This document shows positions 10,568 to 22,298 of a stretch of DNA of 64,000 nucleotides, piece after piece. Origin of the DNA: Chrysopilus asiliformis. Its lineage: Eukaryota; Arthropoda; Insecta; Diptera; Rhagionidae. The DNA lies in the NCBI GenBank assembly GCA_964034945.1, contig OZ035961.1:45372184-45436183 (forward strand), given 5' to 3'. The position numbers and the translations under genes were made by a program. The notes beneath the pieces were generated by a model. It saw nothing but the letters and a program-made list of their open reading frames with translations. It had not been told where the DNA came from and made no database searches. Within the stretch, counting starts at the first letter, position 1; each line of letters starts with the position of its first letter.

Positions 10568-12200
10568 GTAAGTCTATTTTCAGGTGAAGCCAAAGTGATG
10601 TGGATTTTCGTTTCTACTCACCAAAAAAGTCAAAAGGCTCTCTACTCGTGTCCAGTTAGTTTCTACACGGCCAGAAAAGTTAGGATATTTTTAGTGTTGC
10701 TTTTAAGTTAAACCCGTATTCAATTAAAGTCTTCAAAAGACTAAATTTTAATATTTTCAAAAACTTACGAAAAAGTTTAAGAATTTTTGTATTAAATTGT
10801 GGTATTTTCTTTCTTAAACGCATACCTTCGATATAATGTACACGTAAACCCAAAAAGTTTGAATTGTAATATTTTAAAACCAAAATTTTTCTCACACAAC
10901 GAGTTTATTTGTACACTGAATGAAAACATTGTTCATAGAAGTGAATTCATAGTATTTATGAACAATTTCATTAATACTATGAACGATTTCATAAATCATT
11001 TTGCTCTTCTATGAAACCGTTCATACATACTGTGAACGTACATTCATAAATATCCAAATAAGTAATCGCCACACAAATTTGTATCGTCTTCACCAAGAAG
11101 TGGTCTAATTACTTGCTGGAGGCGTCTACAAAATAATATGACTGTATCACTTTGTTAATTGTATATCGCCAATTTGAAAATCCAATTCAAAACTAGTGCA
11201 CAACTATTTTATGTAACGGATTTAAAACAAATCAGTAATGGGAATCATATCTTCATTCTGAAATAAGATTGCATTGTTTTTGTTGAAATTTTTAGGTCGG
11301 TATATTCAGATTTAAAAAAAATCTTTTTTTTACACAATATTGAAGTAGAGAAGTATTTTTTCGAAGCAATACAAACACTTTCATCGAGCAATTTCATTCG
11401 TTTTGAGTTTTTGGTCTAAAATTTAGTCGAAAATCAATTATTCTTTGCATATCATATTATTGTTGTCATTCATCGTTTCCATTTTTCTTCAATATTGTGA
11501 AATTAAATGTGGAATAGAAATTTAATGGAACTTCATGTTTTTCAGAGAGAAAAATAGAAACACACTTAGAAAAAAAGACAGAAAAGTGTCAATGATAACA
11601 TTGGTTTTCTATCATCGCTTGTTCATAATGAAATAATTCATTGGTTGAAATTTTAAACTTTTTCATAACCTTTATGTACAAATTCATAATTATTGTGCAC
11701 TTTTTTAGTTCAATGCGGACATTTCGGACGCCTTAGTTTTGCGGTAAAAAATGTTTGTGGAAAATGCGTAAAAACTGAATTAAATCTCAACAGTGATGAC
11801 ATTTTGCAAAGTGTAATATCAGAATAAATTGAAATACTACCGAATTAATAAATATATTTCAGATTTTGAAAGTCCCGAAAAGCCAGAGCAATATTATGCT
11901 TTCTGGTTAGTTCAGAAAGCGATAAACATTCTGGATAAACTTTGAAAAAAGTGAAAATTAAAAAAATCTTTTCAGTTTTTCACATTTGAATGCAGAAGTC
12001 TTATTTTCTTTGTCGTAAAGTGTCTGCTAGCAGTTTGCGTGTTTTTCATGAAATCTTGAATGTCGGAAGAAAAGAGTTTCATTTTTTTTTTTAATTTTTA
12101 ATTTATTTTCTTTGCACACACTTATCATTGCATAAAACTTTTCCCGCAATAGGACCACAGCTTCTTTCAAATAGATCGGTAAATTTCAAAAATATGTTAT

Positions 12201-12687
12201 ACTAGCTTGCATACCCGTCGTTGCCGGGTCAAGTTTTTTCACATTTTTATTTTTTTTTATGGTCTATGTTGGAGCTAAACTTCAGGCCAAGCGGCTCGGT
12301 AGTTTCCCCGCAAAAGGGTAACATAGAGGAAGAGCTAAGTTTCGAAATCACTTTACCCCCTCCCCTTACTAACCCCACCTCTCGGGCTACTTTTTAATGG
12401 GTCTATGTTGGTGCTGGACTCCCAACGAACATCTATGCCAAATTTCAGGCCAATCGGTTCAGTAGTTTCCCCGCGAAAGAGTAACATAGCGCAAAAACTA
12501 AGTTTCAAAATCACTTTACCCCGTCCCCTTACTCCCCACCCCTCGCGCTACTTTTCCGCATGCCTATGTTGCAACCAGAACTACCACAGACACTCATGCC
12601 AAATTTCAAGTCAATTGGTTCAGCCGTTTTTGCGTGAAAGAGGAACAGACAGACAGACAGACACCAACTCATTTTTATATATTAGTA
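12201..12687 (+). repeat. Dispersed repeat REP-F, copy 1
   Basis: Begins ACTAGCTTGCATACCCGTCG and TTGCCGGG, and ends CAACTCATTTTTATATATTA. In between are about three degenerate units of roughly 160 bases containing TCTATGTTGG, GCCAAATTTCAGGCCAATCG and AGTTTCCCCGCGAAAGAG. The last unit runs into CGTTTTTGCGTGAAAGAGG and a (CAGA) tract. The ACTAG..TTAGTA ends and the pre-tail (CAGA)n fit a widespread arthropod type of microsatellite-tailed repeat whose class I cannot fix. Confidence 0.7.
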
Positions 12688-12821
12688 CTAGAATTTGGAC
12701 CCGGCTTCGCCCGGCTAAAAGCGTGAACAGAAAAAAAACTTAATAAAACTAAATTCATTTGGTTAAAAATTAGGTAGCCTGCATGCTGTTCGTTAGTTTT
12801 TTCTCTTCGGAAAATGATTAA

Positions 12822-13114
12822 CCCATTCGGTATTTTGATGCCATATGGCAACGCAGTTAAAAATTTGAATTGACTTATTATTTATTTATTTTCAACACTA
12901 TTCTCATTTAGTGCACCTTTAAGTGCATTTGTGACCCAATTTTGATTTTTTGAGTAAAAAGCTGGACTACAGTGGACGTATTTGTAAAAAATAAAATTTT
13001 TTATTTTTTTTTTGTTTTTTTTTTTGTTTTAAATGAATACTGATAGCGTAAACATCATTAATTTGTGTAGAGAGTATTTTTAACCCCCATAGAAAAAAAC
13101 ATGTACCGAACGGG
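12822..13114. mobile_element. piggyBac-like MITE (TTAA target site)
   Basis: The ends are CCCATTCGGTA on the left and its approximate complement TACCGAACGGG on the right, each bordered by TTAA. Removing the element and one TTAA rejoins the flanking sequence cleanly. TTAA duplication and ends starting CCC are hallmarks of the piggyBac superfamily. The interior has GTGACCCAATTTTGATT, a motif also seen in slightly altered form in the MITEs at 38164 and 41299. No coding sequence. Confidence 0.75.
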
Positions 13115-13617
13115 TTAACAAACTAACAAAAAATTCCAGCACTTGCATTCGGTATTACTTTACCCCCCTCCCCTTACTCCCCCCACCTCTCGGGCTACTT
13201 TTTAATGGGTCTGTGTTGGGACTGGACCCCCGACAAACACCTATGCCAAATTTCAGGCCAATCGGTTCAGTAGTTTCCCCGCGAAAGAGTAACATAGCGC
13301 AAAAACTAAGCTTCGAAATCACTTTACCCCCTCCCCTTACTGCCCCCACCTCTCGGGCTACTTTTTAATGGGTCTATGTTGGGGCTGGACCCCCAAAGAA
13401 CATCTATGCCAAATTTCAGGCCAATCGGTTCAGTAGTTTCCCCGCGAAAGAGAAACATAGGGCAAAAACTAAGTTTCGAAATCACTTTACCCCCTCCCCT
13501 TACTCCCCCCACCCCTCGCGCTACTTTTCCGTATGCCTATGTTGGAACCAGAACTACCACAGACACTCATGCCAAATTTCAAGTCAATCGGTTCAGCCGT
13601 TTTTGCGTGAAAGAGGA

Positions 13618-13618
<1 letters not shown>

Positions 13619-13691
<73 letters not shown>
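13619..13691 (+). repeat. (CAGA)n microsatellite, about 18 units
   Basis: Perfect tetranucleotide array at the tail of REP-F copy 2. Copy 1 has only four units at the same position, so the array has expanded in copy 2. Confidence 0.97.
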
Positions 13692-13692
<1 letters not shown>

Positions 13693-13715
13693 CCAACTCA
13701 TTTTTATATATTAGT

Positions 13716-16084
13716 ATGAATATGATGAAGTAAGTATGAAGTATGATTAGTATGATGATGATATGATGAGCGTATTGCTTGCACCAGGGAATCTTTAATT
13801 TTCCGAAAATTGAAATATTTATCAGTTTCAGCAACTCGCAATTTATTTTAAGGCAAATGGCAGACTATAAATTTTACAAGAATATTCAATGAAGAAAACT
13901 TTTCTTGACGTTCAATTTCGTATGGTTTTGTGGAGTCGCCGTTTGCAGATTATCCTGAAAAATGTGAAAAAGTGTAATGGACTTTTCCTAAATAAAAGAA
14001 AAAGCTTCGTGAATTTAAGAAAGAAAAAACCGTCTCATATCATATAATTTAAGGAGAAAGGATCAATTTAAATCACACTTGTAACGAAAATGTTTTTTTT
14101 GATTTTTTTTAGTATTTTTTTACAGTCCTGTACAGTTATTAGATTTGAACCTTTCGTAATTAAATATCCTATAGTCTTGGAATTTGCCATTGTTATGGAA
14201 TACAATAGCATGCGCATTGGATTTTATTTTAATCGTTTTGTATATATTTAAAAAAAAAAGATTCTTGAGAACTAATACAAAAAAATATTTGAAAAAAACC
14301 CTGTAAGTTAAATATCTGTTAAAATTTACAAAAAATTTTTTGGAATAAGACGATTAGATTTTAAAACTTTTTTGGTGTGGCCATATAGTACACCAAAGTA
14401 CTTACGGCTTCACACTAACTTTTTTAACCGTGTAGTATGCTCCCACATTTGCGAGCGTCAAATACTACGCCGAATCGCATGTATTACTAGTAACTAGCAA
14501 CGTCTAAACAGCCTTTAAAAGTAACCACATAGAACTAAAGGTCAAATTACAGTAAAAGCGTCGTATGTTGCATCGCATCGCGTATAAAGTTAAACATAGT
14601 GCGTTCTAGATTGCGTTGGTCGGCAGGGACGCAAACGCGACGTGAGAGTAGACCAACTTTCTACTTTTGGCACCGTCAGTTGTGTTTTTTAGTAGTTCTT
14701 TAGGCGCGGCGGCGACTTGATTTTTTTTTTTTCGAAACAAAGTAAATATTTGGTGCAAAAAGAACTCAAATGTTTATATATTTTTTGCGCTTTTTGTACA
14801 TTTATGTATCCGATAAATTGTATTTTGGATCGTAAAAAGTTAAAAAACTCCATTTGGACAAAATAGTTGATTTAAAATATGACGCTATCATTGTGCCCAA
14901 TCTGCGTCCGATCGGTGTTTAGAACACAGCGCGAATTGATTTGACGCGGAATTCAACCTTAAATTTCCACGATGATTAAAGAACCTACTACAAAAAACTT
15001 GAATACTAGAAAATTTGTATACTACAAAAAATAGAAAACTTACATACTAGTCAATTTGCGGTATTTTTTGTGTTTTGTGTTGGAGATAATGTTTTCCCGT
15101 TCAAAGTTTGAAATAAAATTACACCCTCGATCACCTTAAAATTCGCATAATTTCCTATTTTGTATGCATTAAACTCAATTACACAAAACTTCCGTAAAAT
15201 CTTCTGTATTCTTTTAATTGCTGCAATTCTTTTAAACGAAAGTATGTTTATTGTCAAAATAGCATAAGAGTTGTCTTACAATTTGAGTGTAATTTGCCGA
15301 CAAATAACAATTTGTCAAGCAACCGGAAGTTGTTGAAAATGAATCAAGGTCTTAAGGTGTCAATTTATTTTACTATTACTTGGACTCGACATGCACCACA
15401 AAATAAATTAACTGACTTTGAACCAGTACGGGCACACCATATTGCAAACGTTGTTCACCTACTTTCCCCACCGCGAAAACAAATCCCAAATAAAATAAAA
15501 TACGCAACATAAATTCAATGCTTAGACTTGAAATACACACATCCATAAACAGTTATATTGCATTGAGATTTGCAATCGGCATTATAAGATTTCATAGTTA
15601 TTTCAATATTAAAGTATTGCTTGATGAGCTCCCCATATATCGTGGTCCAATGGGCGTAGTGATAAAATATAAAGAAATTGCTGTTAACCACTTGCAGCTT
15701 AATGGCCATTTGCTTGACCACATAAAAAAAATATATGGCGTGCTTTCGAGATGAAGCAAAAATAGAAAACATGTTTAGCAACGTTTTTATTATTTTTTTC
15801 TTTACTGCATAAAATTTCTTGCAATAAAAATGAAAAACATTTTCAATTTAATTTTTTCACCTCGTTAAATTATGTAAAACACCCAAAAACGAATTAGAAT
15901 AAAGTCTTTTCACAACAATGAGGGAAAAATCTTAAAAAAACACGTTTTTTGTCTTTAGAAGATAAAAAAGACACAATTTTATATACGTATAATTTTTCCA
16001 CCGAAAATGTGTTTGAATAATTTTTTTGCGACAGGTTATTTTAGGATCGACGTTATTTAAGAAATATAAGAAAAACTACAATTG
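13716..16084. other. No firm feature; one GC-richer patch
   Basis: From 14430 to 14710 and again near 14900-14950 the sequence is CG-rich (for example GTTGGTCGGCAGGGACGC and GGCGCGGCGGCGACTTG), unlike the AT-rich surroundings. It may be an old element or a regulatory patch. From 15260 to 15760 the sequence is unique and moderately complex; overlapping frames on both strands there (15515-15781) have no recognisable domain. Confidence 0.3.
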
Positions 16085-16600
16085 GCCGCTGGCCAATCGT
16101 CAAATACTCTGTATGAGGACAGACGAAATGTTTATTTTAAGAAAATCCATTTGAATGGGAGAGGGGAAGAAGTGCTCCGATTGGATTTTGATGTATGGAC
16201 TGGTTATGTAAAATCATATTTTAAACACATTTTGTCTTGATAGATTTTTCAAAACAATACACCGTTTCGAACGAAATGGCACTAAAATATTTCCTTTATA
16301 TGGGGAGGGGAACGAATTGGTTCAATTGAAATTTGATGTATGGAATAGTTATGTAAAATCTTATTTTAAACACATTTTGTCTTTATATGTTTTTCGAAAA
16401 GACTAACCGTTTTCGAGAAAAGTTTCGTTTATGTGGTGTTAGGGGGAGGAAAAGTGTTTCGAGAAACGCAACCGTAAAAAAATTCAAGTCTCTAGCTCGA
16501 TCAATTCGGAAGTTTGGCGTTCACGGACAGACAGACGGACGGACAGACAGACGGACGGACAGTTGGACGGACAGTTGGACGGACAGTTGGAAGGACGGTG
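16085..16600 (-). mobile_element. HINE-B repeat, copy 2 (inverse)
   Basis: The inverse of the 800-1395 copy: ATTGGCC..CCAATCGTCAAATACTC marks its end, followed by two CATTTTGTCTTxATA blocks, ACCGTTTTCGAGAAA, the complement of the conserved TAGAGACTTGAA block (CAAGTCTCTAGCTCGATCA), and a (GRAC)n tract. Confidence 0.65.
16527..16600 (+). repeat. GACGGACA-type microsatellite with 12-bp tandem repeat
   Basis: Alternating GACAGACGGACG tetranucleotides run into three copies of ACAGTTGGACGG. This tract is also the junction between HINE-B (inverse) and GTCY-D (direct). Confidence 0.85.
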
Positions 16601-16960
16601 TGGTTAATTTTTGATGCGATTGACATTAAATCTTGCACACATACGTAAGTCCGATGACAATACAATATTTTCACTTTGTCCTTGCAAGGATAAGAGAAGG
16701 TCCTATAAAGATAACGTGGTTATAATTTCCCTCAAATTGTCCGTGGGAAATCTCATCTGGGGTTTTTTGGGGTCGCTGAATCCGATTCTGACATTAAGAA
16801 GTCTGTAATGATAACGGAAGGTTCTGTTAGGATAACGTGACTGTCCGTTTCCTCAAATTTTCTAGAAAAAATTTCATCTGGGGGTTTTTGGGATCGCTGA
16901 ATTTGATTCTAGAGTCAAAATGTCCGTAAGATAACTCAAAAACAAGAATGCATACTCGAA
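16601..16960 (+). mobile_element. GTCY-D repeat, copy A
   Basis: Contains ACGTAAGTCCGATGACAATA, GGATAACGTG, GGGGTCGCTGAATCCGATTC and AAGTCTGTAATGATAACGG, with the last blocks duplicated in degenerate form near 16830-16930. It matches 36600-39090 and (inverse) 46861-47020. It serves as the empty-site reference for three insertions in the 36.6-kb copy. Confidence 0.65.
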
Positions 16961-17164
16961 AACCAAAAAGTATAAACAAGCCTGGCCAATGACAGACCTC
17001 ATGTTGGATTTTTAGCTATACTAATCAAATACGAAATGACTAAAAAGGATAAAATGAATAAGAAATAAAAACGAAAATTTAAAAAAAGCTTTTTTTTAAA
17101 AAAAAAAGGTTTTTTTTTAAATGCACTAAATATTGAAAACCGGTATCGTGATATGGCATTGTTC
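16961..17164. other. Low-complexity A/T sequence
   Basis: Runs of A and T; nothing else seen. Confidence 0.5.
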
Positions 17165-17380
17165 GAAGTTTAATTGAACAGCGAACAGTTGTATCGAAAT
17201 TCCACTTTCAAGTCAAACTTTTCAATAGGATTTTTTAAAATTTATTCCAATCGGATTTTGATGTGTGGGAGTTTTATGTAGAATCATATCCTAAATATAT
17301 ATGATTCTTGCACTTTTTTGATACGATGTACCGTTTTTTAGATATTCGTAAAAAACGTTTTCGTTCGTACGGTATATTTA
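17165..17380 (-). mobile_element. HINE-A fragment (inverse)
   Basis: GAACAGCGAACAGTTGTATC through GTTTTCGTTCGTACGG matches the inverse HINE-A copy at 32600-32805 nearly base for base. Its 3' terminal hairpin and its 5' half are missing. Confidence 0.75.
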
Positions 17381-17479
17381 TCTCGCTTTCAAAAAATTAT
17401 TTTTTTCTTTTTAGTGTTTTTTTTAAATGTTTTCAAAACTTTTTTTCAATTTTTTTTATTATAAGTTTAGATACACACT

Positions 17480-17700
17480 TTTTTTCAAAATGGCGAAAAC
17501 GTGATCTAAATTGTAGATACAATACGGAGGGGGGCTAAAATGAAGGACAGTGAATTTTTTCGCACTAAAATCCTTCTTCTGTAATATCCATCTAAAGGCC
17601 AAAATCAGGACGGAAATCGGTTGAATGGAGCCAAAGTTATAATGGAAGGACAAACAAACACACAAACTCTCACACAAACAAACGAAGGCAAAAACCGTAT
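17480..17700 (+). repeat. Microsatellite-tailed repeat with CAAACAAACAC tract
   Basis: AAATCGGTTGAATGGAGCCA followed by AAGGACAAACAAACACACAA is the same layout as REP-F (a GATCGGTT-like block, then a tetranucleotide tail), but the sequence differs. A single copy in the window. Confidence 0.35.
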
Positions 17701-18351
17701 TTTCTTAAATTTTGATAGATACAACAGTAAGCAGTTTCAGAACGCAAAAGAAGCTCAATTAGAAATTTTATTTAAAAATCTCAATATTTCTGAATGCAGC
17801 TTTTAGTCTAAGAATTTTCTTTACCAGCAACAAACGAAGGTCTCATAAAATCATTCTCCACAGGATAATATACGAATATTATATCGAATTTTAAAAAAAT
17901 GAGGTTAGCAACATTTGCATCGATTTTTCTTTGTGAACATTTAGAAAGAATCCAGATTGAATAAAACCATTAAATTGATTACAATATACCACAGATATTT
18001 CATGCATCATTTTTAATCCAAAGATATATCATATAGCAATGGGGTAGGTGAATATTTTATTTAACGATCCCTCAGGAGCACAAAATGTAATTTGAAAACC
18101 GTCTTCATTTTTTTTATTGTGACAAGAAATTTTTTATTGAATGGCAACTTTAAAAAAATCCAAGAAAAAATTTCAAAGGACTTTTTTTAAATACTTTTTT
18201 AAATGAGAAAACAATTCAAATACCCAAAGTGACAAAAACTAAAAGAAAAATTGCCAACTTCAAAAACATCAATTGTTGGATCAATTCGTGATTTCATGGT
18301 TATGTTTTGAAAAAATGCTAATGAAAAAGTACGGGCCCGTTAGATCATATG
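17701..18351. other. AT-rich sequence, nothing recognised
   Basis: No frame or matched repeat. Confidence 0.4.
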
Positions 18352-18353
18352 TA

Positions 18354-19302
18354 GGGGAACCCGGGGCTAGAATTAACAGGGGTAAGTATTAACAAGCCTA
18401 TTCCCGCCGAAATATACGAGCCAGAATCTCGAAATTTGGTTTTTGTCCATCATTCGATAAGGTCAATCATATCGTGACTCATCAGTCATAAACAGTTAAT
18501 TGCCAGTGAATGTTTAGCACAAAGACCGAAATTTAGCTGGTAAACGAACTTTTTATGGTTTGGAATATTTTGATTTCTGCCTTAGTTCTTTATATTATTG
18601 AATATAACTTTGCCGATAATGTAAGTTAATGAAGCTATAATTAATAATATCCTTTGGTTTTATTACAATCCTTAACTATATTTTTGTGTGTGGTTAATAA
18701 TTCAAAAAAAGTAGTGTCGGGGCTAAAATTAACAAACCCATGGGGCAAGAATTAACAATATAATGTCATAGACATAGAGTAAGAATTCTCATACTATGTG
18801 TATATAGATACAAATTATGTACAAAAAAGCTTCGCTGAGACCTTTTTTAGATAATAATAATTGTTTTTGTTTTTTAAAACGACTTAATTTTTTTTTGTCA
18901 ATTTATGTTCCTTGAAAAGGATATTTATTTGGTTCATTTTATTAGTTTTTGTGATAATTAATATATTTGAATTTAAAAGGATATATATTTTGTTTATTTT
19001 ATAATTTTTGTGAGAAAAAAAATCTTTTCTTTTAATTATTTCCATGTTAAAACTTATGTTAATACTTGCCCCATCGTTGTTAAAACTAGCCCCGTGACAG
19101 GGGTTAGTTTTAACAGATGACATTTTTTCGTAAAAATGATTTTTTTCATATAGTGACTACCTGGTTGAAACTTTTTTTAATTTCTTATGATACCTGAAGA
19201 CCTACAGTATGGCTAGATATAAACACTATATCAAAAATATTACTTGTTAAAATAAATATGACCCAATTTCCAAATTTTGTTAATACAAGCCCCGGCTTCC
19301 CC
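18354..19302 (+). mobile_element. 949-bp TA-flanked element with GGGGCTAG motifs, copy 1
   Basis: TIRs begin GGGGAACCCGGGGCTAGAAT on the left and GGGGAAGCCGGGGCTTGTAT in the inverse right end, bounded by TA on both sides, as expected for Tc1/mariner-like MITEs. A motif of the form GGGGCTAGWWTTAACA recurs about seven times in both orientations (near 18368, 18718, 18738, 19060, 19085, 19099 and 19280). A second copy of almost the same length lies inverted at 36833-37779. The frame at 18884-19123 is not protein-like. Confidence 0.8.
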
Positions 19303-19679
19303 TACTTAAAAGTAACGACAGAAAAAACTTAAAATTTGCAAAAAAGATCTTACTTGAAAAAAAAACTTCAAAATATTGAAAACAACTACAAAATATGTGT
19401 TGCCGGTACAGCACCCGAGGAGCGCTCTTTAGATAAATACAACAAAAACCAACCGGTAATTCGCAACATGATCAAAATTATCTCCCATAATTTGTAAATT
19501 TACTTTAGCAAGCTAATCGGCTTGGGTTCTAGCATACTGGCGCCCAACTAGGGCGTCATTTTCCTGAGGTGGTGCGGGGCTTTAGGCGACATTTTGATGC
19601 GCTTCTCTATAGCAACTATAACAACTGTTCTCTATAGCAAATTTCAGGTCGAGTCGCCATCTCGTCCTCTTTTACTTCT
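19303..19679. other. No firm feature
   Basis: May contain the 3' untranslated part of the LINE relic that follows (minus strand), but no landmark fixes this. Confidence 0.3.
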
Positions 19680-20235
19680 ATTTAAGGCATCGGGGGATTT
19701 TTTTAAGGTGTCCGGGGAACTGCTTCTCTTAGCCAGTTAATCACGGCTTTCTTAAACGGTTTTCTGAAAAAGTCGTTCAATTTCTTAATTTGTAATGGTA
19801 ACATGTTCTAGAGTTTACAACCTTGGAATCTAACACAGTAGTTTTCGAAGATATTTAATGCTTTAATTTAAATAGAATTCTAATCGCATTTAATACCTTG
19901 GTTCTGATTGTCCAGAATTGTCCAAATGTTTAACCACTGGGCTGACTTGGAGGGAAAATTCTAACTTGGGGGGAATAAATAGTTTAGTAGAAGGCCTAAA
20001 AACTGTGAAAATTGTCTTACTTAAATTTAGTCTTCATTTGTTAACCTCAAGGTATCGGTTTTAAATTATTAGGTCACTGGCAGTATCATCAGTAAAACTC
20101 ATTAGAGTGCCTGAAAGTGGTAGTTTGGCTATATCATTGATAACAATAAGGAAAAGTAACGGCCCTAAAACACTACATTGCGGGACCCCATAGTCTAGTT
20201 TAAAAACGTTTTTTTATTTTTTATGCTCCAACTCT
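19680..20235 (-). pseudogene. LINE reverse-transcriptase relic (Jockey/CR1-like)
   Basis: On the minus strand, 20090-20220 translates as DYGVPQCSVLGPLLFLIVIN, then DIAKLPLSGTLMSFTDDT. This is the reverse-transcriptase block 'GVPQGSVLGPLLF..I.ND' followed by the catalytic 'FADDT' box (FTDDT here). Nearer the 3' end, 19690-19840 translates as YCVRFQGCKL, stop, NMLPLQIKKLND and FKKAVINWL. This is the typical C-terminus of such polymerases (YRG..LWN.LP..I). The part between the two blocks is short, so the polymerase has lost its thumb region, and stop codons interrupt it. It is a dead, 5'-truncated and internally deleted non-LTR retrotransposon. The clade is judged from motif style only. Confidence 0.85.
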
Positions 20236-20339
20236 TACAATTCTAATTTTGAATTAGAGTCTCTGATAAGTGCTTAATTTTGTACAATAAAATAGGGTCT
20301 CGCTTAAGTACCCTTTTTTAAACAGGTATTGGATACGTG

Positions 20340-20403
20340 CAAACCCCAATAACTGAACAACAAATCAAGGATTTTTTCATGTGCAGTTATCCGGGGATTA
20401 CTG
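20340..20403 (-). mobile_element. One end of a pogo/Tigger-like element
   Basis: The inverse reads CAGTAATCCCCGGATAACTG and is bordered by TA on its outer side, the usual form of pogo/Tigger ends. The partner end was not found in the window, so this is a fragment. Confidence 0.4.
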
Positions 20404-21240
20404 TATTTGCCATCTAGACTACAAATGTTACATAACCTTCCAATTTGCCTCAATATTATGCATTAAAGGGGTCACAAAAATTGAATAGCATGTAAGAACA
20501 CAATTGAAAAATCTACAGTAGGCACAACGCAAAAAAAGTCATTACTTAGTATTAACTTCCAACATTTTCCAAGAATCTATTGACCAATTATTTTCATCTC
20601 AATCAGTTAATGAGAGCTAACTACGCATTTTTATATGTGATCCCAGAAGCAAGGTACTGCTTCTGAAAATTTGTGTTACTGAATTAGATCCTGATTGACT
20701 CGTCTACTGTTTCTTATTACTGGTTGTCAATTTGGAGAAATTTATTTCCGTAACAAAAAAATGTTAAGTAAGTGTCGTTGAGATTTATATAAATTTTATG
20801 ACTTCATACGTAGTTGTTGAACTTTAAAGACGCAATCTCAAATTAAGGATTTTCTGAAGTCAGAATGCGGGACGAAGGAACATTTTATTTAATTCGTCTA
20901 TTCGAGAATGGATTATTTGGACTATTCTATACATAGCCAAACTATCTTTCACCATAAATCATCTCAATGATTTCTCAAATTTTCATTGTGGTAGAAGAAC
21001 TGTAACACAGAAGTGACTACATTTAAAGAATAACAATGAAAAAAAGCGCAACAGGCAATTTTTTTTGAAAATAAATGAGCCGATGTGCCATAGGTGAAAG
21101 TCCTCGCATATCTAGGGTCAAATAGTTGACCCTCAAATGACTCCTGCCCAGAAACAACCACCAAAAATTTCAAATCGACCTTGGAATCATCGGCAGCTAC
21201 TACCTAAAGAATTTCACCCATATGGAACAAAAATTACAAT
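20404..21240. other. AT-rich sequence, nothing recognised
   Basis: The 69-codon minus frame at 20964-21173 has no domain. No matched repeat. Confidence 0.4.
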
Positions 21241-21242
21241 TA

Positions 21243-21490
21243 TGCTGCGTTTCCACGAATGACAAATTTGTCATTTTTTTGGTCATAAATTGTCATTATC
21301 GTGTAAATAGTATCATTTTTGTCATTATTTCTGTCAGAAAAATGACAATATCTCATAAAAGAATGAACTTGTTCATTATTTTATGACAGATTGTCTTTAT
21401 TTATTTATTTATTTATCTTACATCAACAGGTAACAATTTACCAACTGATAAAAAAAATTGTCATTATCTGTCATTCGTGTAAACCCAGCA
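21243..21490. mobile_element. Harbinger-like MITE, relative of the 383-bp foldback
   Basis: The ends TGCTGCGTTTCCACGAATGA and (inverse right) TGCTGGGTTTACACGAATGA are flanked by TTA on both sides. Internal blocks ACAAATTTGTCATTTTTTT and CTCATAAAAGAATGAACTTG match the foldbacks at 41478 and 62457. The right half is diverged and holds a (TTTA)n run at about 21394-21416. TWA duplication suggests PIF/Harbinger. Confidence 0.75.
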
Positions 21491-21621
21491 TTAGACGTGG
21501 CCATTAGATTAGACGTTCAATTCAGAACATTTTTTGTTCAATGCAGAATATATTATGATCGATTGGACAATTTATATTCAAAGTAAGTAATGACACTAGA
21601 TTGAATTATGCAAATAGAGTA

Positions 21622-22184
21622 CTAAAGGTAAAAATACACGACCAGAGACTTTGGTCTCATAGACCAAAAATTTCGCCTCTGCATACAAAGAGACCTGTGT
21701 ATACACTTCGGAGACCAGAGATTTGTCTCCAAGTATCAAGTCTCTAGGGTCTCTGGGAGACTTAAGTTTCTTGCCGTGTAGCTACTAATGAGAGAGTCTT
21801 TTTAATGCGTCTCCGGTCTTCAAAACGTTTTGATATCTATCTCTTGGTCTCCGGAGACGAATTTTGACATTTCAGGAAATTGTTTTGTGGGAACGAGAAT
21901 TTGTTTCGTTGTTTTGAGATTAAAGGTCAGTTTTTATAAAGTTTTTACTTATTTTATATTTTAGATTAGTGATATTGTTGTTATGCTTGGAGGCAAGATA
22001 CCTGCGTCGTGTATGCACTCCAGAGATTTGGCTTTTAGAGACTTTTTAGTAAACGTCTCCGGAGATCTATTTTTTGATCTCCAGACCTAAATGTCTGTGA
22101 CCGTGTATACACTTTGGAGATTTTTGCCTTTTGTACCCTGGAGACCAGAGACCAAAGTCTCTCGTCGTGTATTTCTACCTTTAG
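21622..22184. mobile_element. MITE with CTAAAGGTA ends and GAGACC motifs
   Basis: The left end CTAAAGGTAAAAATACACGA and inverse right end CTAAAGGTAGAAATACACGA continue through GAGACTTTGGTCTC, giving TIRs of 37 bp with about three mismatches. GAGACC/GGTCTC recurs many times inside in both orientations. No TSD was identified and there is no coding sequence. Confidence 0.8.
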
Positions 22185-22216
22185 AGTCTAAGTTGTAATT
22201 GTTTAAGAAATTGAGA

Positions 22217-22290
22217 TAAAGACATTTATTTGTTAATTTTCTCGTGTTATATTCTGCAGATAGCCAAACGAACCCAATCGAGCCCGTTAC
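22217..22290 (+). repeat. Short dispersed repeat shared with 7613-7690
   Basis: Same block order as at 7613: AAGACATTTATTTGTTA, then TCTCGTGTTATATTCTGCA. Confidence 0.6.
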
Positions 22291-22298
22291 AATATCTA

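Larger units (their letters stand above)
12688..13715 (+). repeat. Dispersed repeat REP-F, copy 2, interrupted
   Basis: Starts directly after copy 1 with GGACCCGGCTTCGCCCGG, is interrupted by a TTAA-flanked MITE (12822-13114), and resumes at about 13137. It carries three units 165 bases apart (TCTGTGTTGG near 13207, TCTATGTTGG near 13372, CCTATGTTGG near 13538). It ends in a long (CAGA)n and TTTTTATATATTAGTA. Frames on both strands here are by-products of the repeat units. Confidence 0.65.
10666..14432. mobile_element. Possible large CACGG-ended element, heavily invaded
   Basis: CACGGCCAGAAAAGTTAG at the left and the inverse of the right end, CACGGTTAAAAAAGTTAG, are flanked on both sides by TA. 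The interior would be 3.8 kb but includes the two REP-F copies and a piggyBac-like MITE. Part of it (about 11340-11420, TATTTTTTCGA..CATTCGTTTTGAGTTTTTG) resembles 50165-50235 inside the element at 49628-50654. Pairing of ends this far apart is tentative. Confidence 0.3.

Noticed and set aside
12405..13834. Frames of 112-115 codons over REP-F
   Set aside because: They read through REP-F units and the (CAGA)n tract, with similar peptides on both strands.
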